From assembly GCA_964551015.1 (NCBI GenBank), contig CAZKBP010000008.1:62001-126000 (forward strand): 64,000 nucleotides of DNA, read 5' to 3'. Every line of letters begins with the position of its first letter. Within the stretch, counting starts at the first letter, position 1. The position numbers and the translations under genes are program-made. The notes beneath the pieces are model-generated. The model was not told the DNA's origin, ran no database searches, and worked only from the letters and a program-made list of their open reading frames with translations. Below are positions 1-8,510 of the stretch, in pieces. This DNA is from CAZKBP01 sp964551015 (lineage in GTDB: Bacteria; Bacteroidota; Bacteroidia; Cytophagales; Microscillaceae).

Positions 1-1189
1 TTTTCTCAAAGCCCACGTCGGTACTCATGCTATCTCGGAGGTGTTTCATCATGCGCTCGTAGTCAATGGGTCGGAGTTTGCCCAGTGCTTCCTGCCATTT
101 TCGCACGATGGTTCCTTCTCTCAGTTTCCGATAAGCAATGAGTTTCCAATCTAAAAATCGCTCTCTGCCCAGATTTCGTAATTGCAACCAATTTTGGATC
201 AGGGCTTGGTTCTTCAGCGTATCCCGCCTTTCTCCCAACCTTTGTACCATGGTATCTAGGCTAGGAATCTTCGCATTTAGTTCTGCTTTTAATTGCGTGA
301 GTTGAGTACTATCTATCTGGCTTTCCAGCGTTTGGGGGGTATTTAGTAAGCTCGTATCTAGCAAGACTGATTGCAGTGAAAGGGTATCAAAGAGCACGTT
401 TTCTCCGATGGTTCTCAAAAAAGGACGTTCGGTAGCTAGGCGATAAAGCGTATCTTTGAGTGATTCGTAGTTACTTTTTAATCCACCCAGTTGGTCGGGT
501 AGGCGAAGGCGCAGGTCGTTTAAGATCAAGCTATCTTGCTTGCTGAGAGAGTCTGGATAAGTTGGAAGGTTTATATAAATTTGTATTTTGGCGTAGGTAT
601 CTAGCAAGCCATTCTGGTTTCTTTGCAAGTTTACACTTAGCTCTTGGCAATAAATCTGAATGCTATCTAGTTGATTGACCAAGCTAGGATGGCGGAGCTG
701 GAGCTTTGTATCTAGATATTCATAAAATAAATTCCGCAAGCGATCGCTATCTCTCAGGTTGGCATTGGGGAGCTCATTTTGCTCGGTTTTTTGTTTTTTC
801 TGTCCCGTCCTTTCCTGAGCATTCATATCCTCACTGTAATCTTGCAAGGTATCTCCAATAAAAATACAGCAATCGTAGAAGCCAAAATTACTGGCCAATC
901 TGGGCGTATTTTCTAGCTGGGAAAATCGGTTGAAATCTTCGTAGCATACATTTCCGAGTTGTAGGCTTAGATCATCATAATCTCGATTCCATTCGTTCAA
1001 CTGCGTCATCGCATCTTCCCAGTCAGAGGGGATAAAATCTTCCCCCAAAGTAATCCCTATGAACACCAACAGAAAAATAATCGAGCTCAGATTCACCCAA
1101 TTGATTTGTTGGGAAATGTTTTGAATGCGTTGTAGCTGAATGTCTCGGCTACGATAGAGGGCATCTAATAAGTCTTGATCTTTGGGCAA
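1..1189 (-). CDS. Hypothetical single-pass membrane protein, 3' end outside window
   Basis: An open minus-strand frame runs from base 1189 to the window edge (about 396 codons), so the C-terminus is missing. There is no in-frame ATG at its start: the frame opens after a TAA, and the first usable start is TTG at 1189 (LPKDQDLLDALYRSRDIQLQ). One hydrophobic stretch follows at about residues 35-55 (NLSSIIFLLVFIGITLG). The rest is long, charged and helical, probably coiled coil, with three cysteines near residues 90-120. I do not recognise the family. The layout suggests a membrane-anchored helical protein with most of its mass on one side of the membrane. The reading frame is continuous and reads as coding, but the start is uncertain. 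Confidence 0.6.
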   Translation of the reverse strand, partial: MPKDQDLLDALYRSRDIQLQRIQNISQQINWVNLSSIIFLLVFIGITLGEDFIPSDWEDAMTQLNEWNRDYDDLSLQLGNVCYEDFNRFSQLENTPRLASNFGFYDCCIFIGDTLQDYSEDMNAQERTGQKKQKTEQNELPNANLRDSDRLRNLFYEYLDTKLQLRHPSLVNQLDSIQIYCQELSVNLQRNQNGLLDTYAKIQIYINLPTYPDSLSKQDSLILNDLRLRLPDQLGGLKSNYESLKDTLYRLATERPFLRTIGENVLFDTLSLQSVLLDTSLLNTPQTLESQIDSTQLTQLKAELNAKIPSLDTMVQRLGERRDTLKNQALIQNWLQLRNLGRERFLDWKLIAYRKLREGTIVRKWQEALGKLRPIDYERMMKHLRDSMSTDVGFEK

Positions 1190-1253
1190 GGGAATTTAGG
1201 ACTAGGTGATAAATTTTTAATCGTGTAGCAATTTCTACTTTTTTAATCTTTAT

Positions 1254-1589
1254 TCAAAATGCCAGCCAAATATCCAAGGCTCCCGAGATCGCCGCTCCCG
1301 AGATAATGATCCAAGAAAGTGTATCTTTGAACTCGTTTTTGGGGTGCATCAAAAGCAATAAGTGCAATCCCATGTGCACGATATAAAAAAGATCAAATCC
1401 CCAGATAAAACTTTCGGAATCAGGCTGTCCCAGAATACCCCAGAAAAACCAAAAGAACAGCGGCACGTGCGCATACATGAATACTTGCAAGCCCCATTGG
1501 TCGTTTAATAATGACAAACCCGGGAAAATCCGCCATTCACGACGGCGCACGGCATCCATCTCGTGCACGAGGATAAAAGTCGTTCCCAT
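1254..1589 (-). CDS. Small multi-pass membrane protein, DUF6713-like; possible 5' frameshift
   Basis: A short hydrophobic protein with three to four membrane segments and the motif HEMDAVRRREWRI near its N-terminus, followed by HVPLFFWFFWG and HMGLHLLLLMHP. This pattern of HE(M/L)DA then EWRI resembles DUF6713 membrane proteins, whose function is unknown. The frame stays open up to 1739, but that end lies inside the terminator of the upstream gene, so the long version is not credible; ATG at 1673 or 1589 are the options and I list the latter (111 aa). A different frame starting at ATG 1635 would supply a full first membrane helix (MPWFFYLGQMHWFFYMG) if one base were removed from the eight-A run at 1592-1599, so the gene may be frameshifted or the run miscounted. 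Confidence 0.55.
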   Translation of the reverse strand: MGTTFILVHEMDAVRRREWRIFPGLSLLNDQWGLQVFMYAHVPLFFWFFWGILGQPDSESFIWGFDLFYIVHMGLHLLLLMHPKNEFKDTLSWIIISGAAISGALDIWLAF

Positions 1590-1706
1590 ATAAAAAAAAC
1601 CAGTGCATTTGTCCCAAATAAAAAAACCAAGGCATTTGTTGTTGTTTCGTACCTGCTCCACTAAGATAACCATTCCAAGGATATTTTTATTCTCATTCCA
1701 AAAGAT

Positions 1707-1735
1707 AAAACCCTCTCTTGACTTGAGAGGGTTTT
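1707..1735 (-). terminator. Rho-independent terminator after the serine hydrolase gene
   Basis: A perfect 11-bp inverted repeat, AAAACCCTCTC and GAGAGGGTTTT, with a 7-nt loop and flanking A/T runs. It begins 32 bases past the stop codon of the large minus-strand gene ending at 1767. The shape works in both directions. Confidence 0.85.
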
Positions 1736-1766
1736 GCATGAAATTGAATATGGGTTCTGTTCCTGT

Positions 1767-4700
1767 TTACTTGCGCAATACTCTTTGCATAGACACTTGT
1801 TGATTGGGTTTGATCAGCTTCACGAGATACACTCCGGGTTTTTGTCCCCTTAGGTTTACGCTTAGCTCCGTAGCTTGGGTAATCACTTGATCTAGCATCA
1901 GCTCTCCCTGCGCATTATATACCAGCAAGCGATTCTCTGCCCCAGCTACAATATCCTCTTCCTCGATGGAGACGGTAAAAATATCCGGCGTCGGGTTGGG
2001 ATAGACAGAAAAGGAGGGTGCTTCCACCTCGGAGGCTGCCTCGGTTTGGGAGTTCACCAATCGCGCGAAAGCGCTAGGCTCCGCGAGCTGTGCGTCGGCG
2101 GTGGTAGATCGGGCACTGTTTCCATTGGTGATAACTTCAAAATCTACGAGGGCTCGTCCCTTGGCGGTTTGTGTATCCCGCATATCGGAGAAGCTAGACC
2201 AACTCGTGTTGTGCCAAAGTGCATAGCCATCATTGCCACCTCTCCATACGCCCAAGTACCAATGATTACCGTTGGAGACGAAAGTTTCCATATCCACCAG
2301 ACGTACATTTTCATCTGCTAACTCTTTCCATTTGTCCGTAAAATTAGTCCAGCCTTTTATTTGATAAAGCGCGTAACCATCATTTCCTTGGCGCCATACA
2401 CCCAAGTACCAGCGTTTGCCTCCCGAAACAAAAGTTTCTATATTGGTGAGGCGTAGCCCTTGCTTGCCCAGTTCGCTCCATTTACTAACAAAGCTATTCC
2501 AATTATTGTATTGATACAGGGCATAGCCATCAGTTCCGCTTTCCCACACGCCCAGATACCAACGCTGACCACCTGATACGTATGTTTCTATATCAATCAA
2601 TCGGTAATCCTTGTCTGCTAACTCTTTCCACTTATCTACAAAGCTATCCCAGTTACTGTAAAGGTAGAGTGCCCATTTTTTATTTGACTTTTTCCAGACA
2701 CCGCTGTACACTCGTTTGCCATCTGCAACGTGTGTTTCTACATCCTGGAGGCGCAAGCCTTGCTTTACATATTCGCGGTTTTTATTCACGAAACAGCTCC
2801 AGTTTTCTCCTACCCAGAGATAATCTTTGGTATTGCTTTCTCGCCAAACGCCTGTGAACTTTCCGCTCGGGCTTGGGCTTTGGAGGCTTTGGTCGTTGAA
2901 TAGATCATAGCTACTTGGGATATTTGCTTTCCCGACTAGGAGCGCGATTTCATTAGCAAGGCTTCTGAGGATGCCTGTGTAATTTTTACCAATATTGGCA
3001 CAAAGCGCAATGTTGATATTACTTAGGTCGGTACTATCTGAGGAAAAGTACCCATCTTCAAACTTGACCATGTAAGCCGTGCCTCCGCCATTAGAGCCTC
3101 TCCGAATTAGTCCGTTATGGCTCAGTCTTCTCTTACCATCTCGAGAGCTATGGCTCCAGCCCAACGCGAAATTGGAAGTACCTGAGAAGGGTCTTGTTTC
3201 CATCGTATCCAAAGTGGCTGATTTCAAAATATCAGGATAATTACCCAGACGATCCGTAGCGACCATAATTCTTACCAAATTTCGGGCACTGGATTTCCAA
3301 TTTCCGGCTCCATCAAAGCCCAAGAGCTTATTTGTCTTGACAGAAGCGGTTTTAATCTCACCGTCGTCTTCATAGTGAGGTTCGGCATCGTATTCATCGC
3401 CAGACGCGCCAATGCTAACAATTCTTTTGATTCCCAAAGGCTTGAAAATCTTTTCTTGCATATAATCCACGTAGCTCATGCCCGACTCTGACGCGATGAT
3501 CTCACTCAGTACCATCATCCCTTGGTTAGAATAGCTCGCCGAAGTACCCGGCTCGTAACCTAGCTTTCGGGTTCTGAGGAAGTGCTCGTGGATTTGCTTG
3601 TTGGTTAGCGATTGTGTATTCACACCAAACATTCCAGCCGCATCTGATGGCCGACAATCTCTCTGCAAGCCAGAGGTATGGCTGAGTAAATGCTTTACCT
3701 GCATTTTACTATACCAGGCTGTATACGCTGAACTCCCGACGGGCGGAATCGTGTACGTGTAAAGAGCTTTGTATTGGTCTAAGTCTCTGGAAGTACCCGA
3801 GCTGACCTTACGACTCAGGAAGCCTATCTTGGAGAACCAAGTATACACGTGATCGTCGGACTTGGCTATTCCCATGTCTATGATATCATAGGCGGACTTT
3901 CCGGAAGGCAAAGAGAAGGTTTTAGCTTCTTCGTACTTATCAAAATCGCTGGTGTTGCCGATACTTCTGGTTCCATCGTCATACCAGACGTAAACTCTAT
4001 TTGCCTTATTAATGCCAATTCCTACGATGTTGTGAATGCTTTTCCCACTGGCTACTTGGTAGGCAGGTTCTTCCTCCTCATCATCATACTCATAATAAGC
4101 ATAATGATCCAAATCCGTGGTGGTACCAATACTCCTGCTTCCATCGTCATACCACGTGTAAGTTCGGTTACCGTTCGAGATAGCTATGGCTCGGATGGTA
4201 TTAGGGTTTTGACCAGGAGGGCAAGTATAAGTCTGAGGAGCGGTATGGTAATCCAGATCATAAGTTCTACCCGAGCTGATTGTGCCATTTGAGTACCAAG
4301 CATAAGTTCGGTCACTTTTGGAAATGGCCATCCCTACGATTGGATGAAAACGAGCAATTCCCTTGGACTTAGCCAGTTCGTAATCCAGCCAATTCGTACC
4401 GAAGCTTCCTTGAGAACCGTACACTTTTTTATTGATATCAAAACTGGCTTTTTCTTCGGTCAGTTTCATAATCCCAAGGGCAGTCAATACCTTAGATACA
4501 CTGCCGATGATGGAGCGATGGTAGGGCTGCATGGCTTTTTTGTCTTCATAATTGGCATAGCCGAGTCCCTTGTTATAGACCAATTTTCCTTGCTTGGATA
4601 CGGCTATGGTCAGCCCGGGAATATTTATCGTATCCAGAGCGGCTTTGACCAATTGATCAATTTGCGCGCTAATCGTACGGTGCCCTTTACCGCGAGAAGG

Positions 4701-4856
4701 CTTTGCTAGGGTAACTGGATATGGGATCGGAATTGGAGCTGGCGTGGGGATAATCACATCCCCTGTCTTTTTAGAGCTTGAGACTTCTTGTCCTTTCAGG
4801 CTATCCGCCCAACTAAGGAACCATAAAAAAGGAATGAGTAATAAGACTGTCTTCAT
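1767..4856 (-). CDS. Secreted serine hydrolase (beta-lactamase/PBP-C family) with repeat insertions and T9SS sorting domain
   Basis: A 1029-aa secreted protein. Residues 1-22 are a signal peptide, followed by a Pro-rich linker. The catalytic domain (about 60-650) has the class C beta-lactamase/serine hydrolase motifs SVSK (119-122), YSN (442-444) and HNG (580-582). It is interrupted after the SxxK helix by about 200 residues (170-370) holding four repeats of roughly 50 residues, with cores such as YVWYDDGTRSIG followed by DLDxY. Residues 667-916 are five repeats of exactly 50 residues (WYLGVW...GYALYQ...SFVSKW), the pattern of bacterial tandem repeat domain 1, known from fungal polyglycine hydrolases. 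Residues 949-1029 start with SVYPNP and end KLIKPNQQVSMQRVLRK, a type A T9SS sorting domain. It is likely an extracellular peptidase or esterase; the substrate is unknown. Confidence 0.9.
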   Translation of the reverse strand: MKTVLLLIPFLWFLSWADSLKGQEVSSSKKTGDVIIPTPAPIPIPYPVTLAKPSRGKGHRTISAQIDQLVKAALDTINIPGLTIAVSKQGKLVYNKGLGYANYEDKKAMQPYHRSIIGSVSKVLTALGIMKLTEEKASFDINKKVYGSQGSFGTNWLDYELAKSKGIARFHPIVGMAISKSDRTYAWYSNGTISSGRTYDLDYHTAPQTYTCPPGQNPNTIRAIAISNGNRTYTWYDDGSRSIGTTTDLDHYAYYEYDDEEEEPAYQVASGKSIHNIVGIGINKANRVYVWYDDGTRSIGNTSDFDKYEEAKTFSLPSGKSAYDIIDMGIAKSDDHVYTWFSKIGFLSRKVSSGTSRDLDQYKALYTYTIPPVGSSAYTAWYSKMQVKHLLSHTSGLQRDCRPSDAAGMFGVNTQSLTNKQIHEHFLRTRKLGYEPGTSASYSNQGMMVLSEIIASESGMSYVDYMQEKIFKPLGIKRIVSIGASGDEYDAEPHYEDDGEIKTASVKTNKLLGFDGAGNWKSSARNLVRIMVATDRLGNYPDILKSATLDTMETRPFSGTSNFALGWSHSSRDGKRRLSHNGLIRRGSNGGGTAYMVKFEDGYFSSDSTDLSNINIALCANIGKNYTGILRSLANEIALLVGKANIPSSYDLFNDQSLQSPSPSGKFTGVWRESNTKDYLWVGENWSCFVNKNREYVKQGLRLQDVETHVADGKRVYSGVWKKSNKKWALYLYSNWDSFVDKWKELADKDYRLIDIETYVSGGQRWYLGVWESGTDGYALYQYNNWNSFVSKWSELGKQGLRLTNIETFVSGGKRWYLGVWRQGNDGYALYQIKGWTNFTDKWKELADENVRLVDMETFVSNGNHWYLGVWRGGNDGYALWHNTSWSSFSDMRDTQTAKGRALVDFEVITNGNSARSTTADAQLAEPSAFARLVNSQTEAASEVEAPSFSVYPNPTPDIFTVSIEEEDIVAGAENRLLVYNAQGELMLDQVITQATELSVNLRGQKPGVYLVKLIKPNQQVSMQRVLRK

Positions 4857-5147
4857 GATTGAAAGTATTAGAGATTGAGTTGAGCCTACTCTGTGGGCTT
4901 TTCGGCGTCCGCCTTGGCAGATTCAGATTAACTTTGAAAGTTTTTATCTGAGGTCTACATGAGAAAATACGGGGAGGCTACTTGTAAGTAGTTAGGAGTT
5001 TCCCTTCATAATTAGGAGAGGAAGCATTCATTCTGAGGCAACTCATTTCAGGATAAGACAGGCAATCCTTTTTAAAGTGTGGGCAGGCATTTTATCAGAC
5101 ACTGGGTGAAACCTATGGTGGTTGAAGCAATCAACTCACCATAATCA

Positions 5148-5558
5148 TCACTGAATCAATTCATTGCTAATTTTCAAGCGACATTCTGTCTCGCTGATGT
5201 CATCTGATTTGAGTATTTGAAAAGACCAAGAAGTGCTCAGGTTAGGATCTACTTGCACCCTCAGGCTATCAGATGCCACGACGATGATCTGTAGCGAATC
5301 CATCCAAGCGATACAGTCCTCAAATTCATCAGCATCGCCTACGCCTTGACCTTCCCAGACGATTTGCTCCGAGAGCGCAGGCAGTGGAAGGCTATCTATT
5401 CCCAAGCTATCGGAGAAACGCTGATACCTGAGCACCCAAAGATCAAAATCAGATTGGTTTTCTATGATATTCTGATGAGAAACCACAGGATCGCAAGCAC
5501 TCAGGATAGTGATTAGTGAGATAAGAAACAAATTGAGGTTTAAAAACACAGATTTCAT
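5148..5558 (-). CDS. Putative lipoprotein of unknown function
   Basis: 136 aa. The N-terminus MKSVFLNLNLFLISLITILSA followed by Cys22 is a lipoprotein (signal peptidase II) signal. The mature part is acidic, with no motif I recognise; a second cysteine pair (in EDCIAWM and TECRLKI) might form a disulfide outside the cytoplasm. The gene starts 27 bases after the HTTM gene on the same strand, so the two are probably cotranscribed. The 291-bp gap between it and the serine hydrolase gene holds no ORF worth calling. Confidence 0.7.
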   Translation of the reverse strand: MKSVFLNLNLFLISLITILSACDPVVSHQNIIENQSDFDLWVLRYQRFSDSLGIDSLPLPALSEQIVWEGQGVGDADEFEDCIAWMDSLQIIVVASDSLRVQVDPNLSTSWSFQILKSDDISETECRLKISNELIQ

Positions 5559-5585
5559 CGCAGATATTTTTTTGGAAGAAGATGT

Positions 5586-7067
5586 TTACTCTTTTTCCAG
5601 ACGCAAAATCCAAGGATAGGGATGCCAGCCTCGCTTTTCTTGAACTAGGTTGATTTGTTCATCCACAATGGCCTGAGATTTTCTAGCGTTCAGTTTGACG
5701 CGCCCTTTTACATTTACTTCGGGTTGTTGATAGCCCTCTTCTCTTCTGTAATAGTCCTCGAGATAGTGCGCGAATTGTAAGATCATATCGGGGTTACCCT
5801 GCATCTTGGTGATTTGGCGTGTATTGAGGTGAGCATCGAGGGGCACTACTTTGGGCGTGCCGTTGGGGCCGTCTTTTACAAAAAACTGAATGTAACCCCG
5901 CTTGGCGCGAAGCATCATGCGCCAGGCAAAAAAGTGCCCTTCTTCTGTCCAACTCGCATTGCCCGAGTACAGATGAGGTCTGAGGGGAGCTAATAGCTGA
6001 ATGATTACGAATACACCTATCACTCCATAAACGAGTTTAGGCTGATTTTGGTAAGTAAATGTCTTGGTGCCAGGTGCTAAGAGTTTTTTATCCAACCATT
6101 TTCGAAACACAGCTGGCGGAAAAAATAAAGCCGTGGCCGCGATCGAGAACCAAGGAAAAGTACCAATACCAAAGGTAGCCACATTCGTCACGTGAAAGAA
6201 AATTCCCACGATAAAAGTAAACAAACGTGTCTTAGGCCAAAGCATCAATGGCACAACCAGCAAATCAAAAAATAAGCCCCCGTAAGCCACCAAATAAGCG
6301 TACCAAGGTTGCGTGAGCCAAGACCCAATGAAGGGATAGTTTCCTCTTTCGCTCAGCCAAATCTGTATGGGCTGGGCTTGGAGCCAATCGGCATTGATCT
6401 TGGCAATTCCAGCAAAAAGATACACCAGACTTATCTGAAAAATCAAAATGTACACCGTCCAGGCAGGCACCTCAGATACGGCTAGCTCGGGCTTACGCCA
6501 CACGTCCCAAGACCAGCCTCGGTTCGCCGGCAGAAAACCAAACAAGAAAATACAAAGGCAATACAGGTAAATATGATTGATGTACAGGGATTTTTCCATC
6601 AAAAAAAGACTGGTTCCCGTCAGGAAAAAAAGCCAGACCGTGTAGCGGTAAAAAAAACCCAAAGCCACCAATACGCCCAAAATAAAATTCACCACAAAAT
6701 GCGCGTGCATCAGCGTGGGATTAGACCAAGGCTTCACAAAAGGGAATAATTGATAAGAAAAATGGTAATTTCCAGTGATCAAAGTTTGGCTATAAGCTGT
6801 AAACAAGCCGCCGCTTAGCTCCAAAGACATCAGCACACACAATACAATACGAGCATAAACCAAGGGCGCGATGTCCATGGGAGCTTGGAGCTTAGAAAGC
6901 AACCAAGAACGATTAGAAGTAGCAATTGTATTCACGAGCAAAGCATGGTTTGGATTCGCTTTAAAGTTAGAAAAGCAGATTGGGTTTTGCAATGAATTCA
7001 TGCAGTCCCCAACAAAAAACCTACTTTCCAACTTATTTATGGTAGTAAAATCATTTTTCCTCATCAT
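5586..7067 (-). CDS. HTTM-domain multi-pass membrane protein
   Basis: 493 aa, with many membrane helices between about residues 65 and 370, for example IVLCVLMSLELSGGL, WLFFLTGTSLFLMEKSLY and VYGVIGVFVIIQLLAPL, and a soluble C-terminal tail. The arrangement and the NHIYLYCLCIFLFGFLPANR and FAGIAKINADWL segments fit the HTTM (vitamin K-dependent gamma-carboxylase-like) family. Bacterial members are mostly uncharacterised, so carboxylation is only a family-level possibility. The start is doubtful. The listed ATG is only 15 bases from the divergent MscS start; Met23 (base 7001) or Met64 (MDIAPLVYARI) would leave room for promoters. The lipoprotein gene follows directly. Confidence 0.85.
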   Translation of the reverse strand: MMRKNDFTTINKLESRFFVGDCMNSLQNPICFSNFKANPNHALLVNTIATSNRSWLLSKLQAPMDIAPLVYARIVLCVLMSLELSGGLFTAYSQTLITGNYHFSYQLFPFVKPWSNPTLMHAHFVVNFILGVLVALGFFYRYTVWLFFLTGTSLFLMEKSLYINHIYLYCLCIFLFGFLPANRGWSWDVWRKPELAVSEVPAWTVYILIFQISLVYLFAGIAKINADWLQAQPIQIWLSERGNYPFIGSWLTQPWYAYLVAYGGLFFDLLVVPLMLWPKTRLFTFIVGIFFHVTNVATFGIGTFPWFSIAATALFFPPAVFRKWLDKKLLAPGTKTFTYQNQPKLVYGVIGVFVIIQLLAPLRPHLYSGNASWTEEGHFFAWRMMLRAKRGYIQFFVKDGPNGTPKVVPLDAHLNTRQITKMQGNPDMILQFAHYLEDYYRREEGYQQPEVNVKGRVKLNARKSQAIVDEQINLVQEKRGWHPYPWILRLEKE

Positions 7068-7082
7068 TTCTCTCTAAAAATT

Positions 7083-7940
7083 ATGAATGAGTTTTTCCGA
7101 GGTATTCTCCGACGCTTGGAGGATCGTTTTGATCCCGCTGACATTGGTGCCTATTTAGCCAATCTATTGGCTGACTTGACCGTAGCCACGCTGACTTTTT
7201 TGGCTTTTTATCTCATTTGGATGCTGGCTCGGCGTTTTTTACGATGGCTGGTTGGGCGTACCCAAGTGGACGAGACAACGGCCAGTTTCATCCTGACTTC
7301 GGCACAGTTTATCCTGTTGACGATTGGTCTAATTCAAGCTTTGTCCGCACTAGGAATTAATACCGCTGCTCTGCTCACCAGTTTGGGAATTGCGGGCTTA
7401 ACGATTGGTTTTGCCGCTCAGGATGCACTCTCTAATCTGATTTCGGGCATACTCATCTTCTGGGATCGTCCTTTTGTGATTGGCGATTTGATCGAGCTAG
7501 AAGGTCAATACGGGCGGGTAGACAAGATCACCCTGCGCTCTACCCGAGTAGTCACGGTAGACGGACAAATGCTCGCCATTCCCAACTCCACGGTGATTAA
7601 TTCTACGGTTTCTTCTTATACTAATTTTCCCAATCTGCGCTTGGACATAGACGTAACCATTGCCGTAGATGAGGATATTGATCGCACCCGCACCTTGATG
7701 CTCGACGTGGTCAAAGATGATTTTGATTTTTTGAAAAAACCTGAACCCCGAGTGGTCGTCGTCAGCCTGAACGATTACAACGTAGCTCTTCAGCTTCAGG
7801 TTTGGTTGGAAGATGAGCGTCAGCATATCGTGAAGTCCTTTGCTTTGCGTGAAGCAATTTATAAAGCCTTGAGCGAAGCACAGGTAGATATGCCTTTTGA
7901 AACCCTACAGGTACTTAGCCCCTCAGTAAGTCATCAATGA
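7083..7940 (+). CDS. mscS: Small-conductance mechanosensitive channel, MscS family
   Basis: 285 aa, close to the E. coli MscS length. Three predicted membrane helices lie at about 28-50, 68-90 and 95-125. The pore-lining TM3 is recognisable by LGIAGLTIGFAAQDALSNLI (101-120) followed by SGILIFWDRPFVIGD, matching the family pattern of small residues along the helix and the entry to the beta domain. The C-terminal cytoplasmic alpha/beta part follows. The protein opens under membrane tension and lets solutes out during hypo-osmotic shock. Its 3' end overlaps the end of the convergent apt gene by 18 bases. Confidence 0.95.
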   Translation: MNEFFRGILRRLEDRFDPADIGAYLANLLADLTVATLTFLAFYLIWMLARRFLRWLVGRTQVDETTASFILTSAQFILLTIGLIQALSALGINTAALLTSLGIAGLTIGFAAQDALSNLISGILIFWDRPFVIGDLIELEGQYGRVDKITLRSTRVVTVDGQMLAIPNSTVINSTVSSYTNFPNLRLDIDVTIAVDEDIDRTRTLMLDVVKDDFDFLKKPEPRVVVVSLNDYNVALQLQVWLEDERQHIVKSFALREAIYKALSEAQVDMPFETLQVLSPSVSHQ

Positions 7941-8465
7941 TTTAATGTCGTAGCCTTTTAGCTTCTCTCTTCCTGAAAGAAAGCTGAGTTCAATTACAAA
8001 AGAAAGCTGCACTACTTTGCCCCCGGCTTGTTGTACGAGTTGTGTGGCGGCGGCGGCGGTTCCTCCGGTAGCGAGTAAATCATCGTGAATGAGTACATTT
8101 TGGCCTTTCTGAATAGCATCTTGATGCATCTCCAGCGTATCCGTACCGTATTCCAGTTGATAGCTTTGCGCGTAGGTTTCGGCGGGAAGCTTTCCGGGCT
8201 TGCGCAAGGGGACAAAACCAGCATTGAGCCTTTCGGCCAAATACATACCGAAGATAAAACCTCTTGATTCAATTCCTGCCACGATATCTATCTCTAGGTC
8301 TTTGCTGAATGCCAGCAGTTGTTGACCCGTTTCTTGTAGGGCTTGGGGGTTTTTGAGCAGGGTCGTAATGTCTTTAAAAATAATCCCTTCTTTGGGAAAA
8401 TCGGGTACATCTCGGATATAATCTTTCAAATGATCCAATGTCGTGCTTGGGTTAGAGTTTAACAA
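7923..8465 (-). CDS. apt: Adenine phosphoribosyltransferase
   Basis: 180 aa, normal length for Apt. The PRPP-binding motif is VLIHDDLLATGGTA (124-137), and the hood region has DFPKEGIIFKDITTLL (22-37) and GIESRGFIFG (64-73), all typical of adenine phosphoribosyltransferases. It makes AMP from adenine and PRPP in purine salvage. The stop codon lies inside the 3' end of the convergent mscS gene. The next gene on this strand, a nucleosidase-like DUF6909 protein, lies upstream 45 bases away, which hints at a shared purine salvage or nucleotide turnover role. Confidence 0.97.
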   Translation of the reverse strand: MLNSNPSTTLDHLKDYIRDVPDFPKEGIIFKDITTLLKNPQALQETGQQLLAFSKDLEIDIVAGIESRGFIFGMYLAERLNAGFVPLRKPGKLPAETYAQSYQLEYGTDTLEMHQDAIQKGQNVLIHDDLLATGGTAAAATQLVQQAGGKVVQLSFVIELSFLSGREKLKGYDIKSLMTY

Positions 8466-8510
8466 AACAGCAAAGTGCTTAAAAAAAAGAATTTTGTCAA
8501 AGCTAAGCCT

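Noticed and set aside
7497..7826. Antisense ORF inside mscS
   Set aside because: Shadow of a clearly coding gene.
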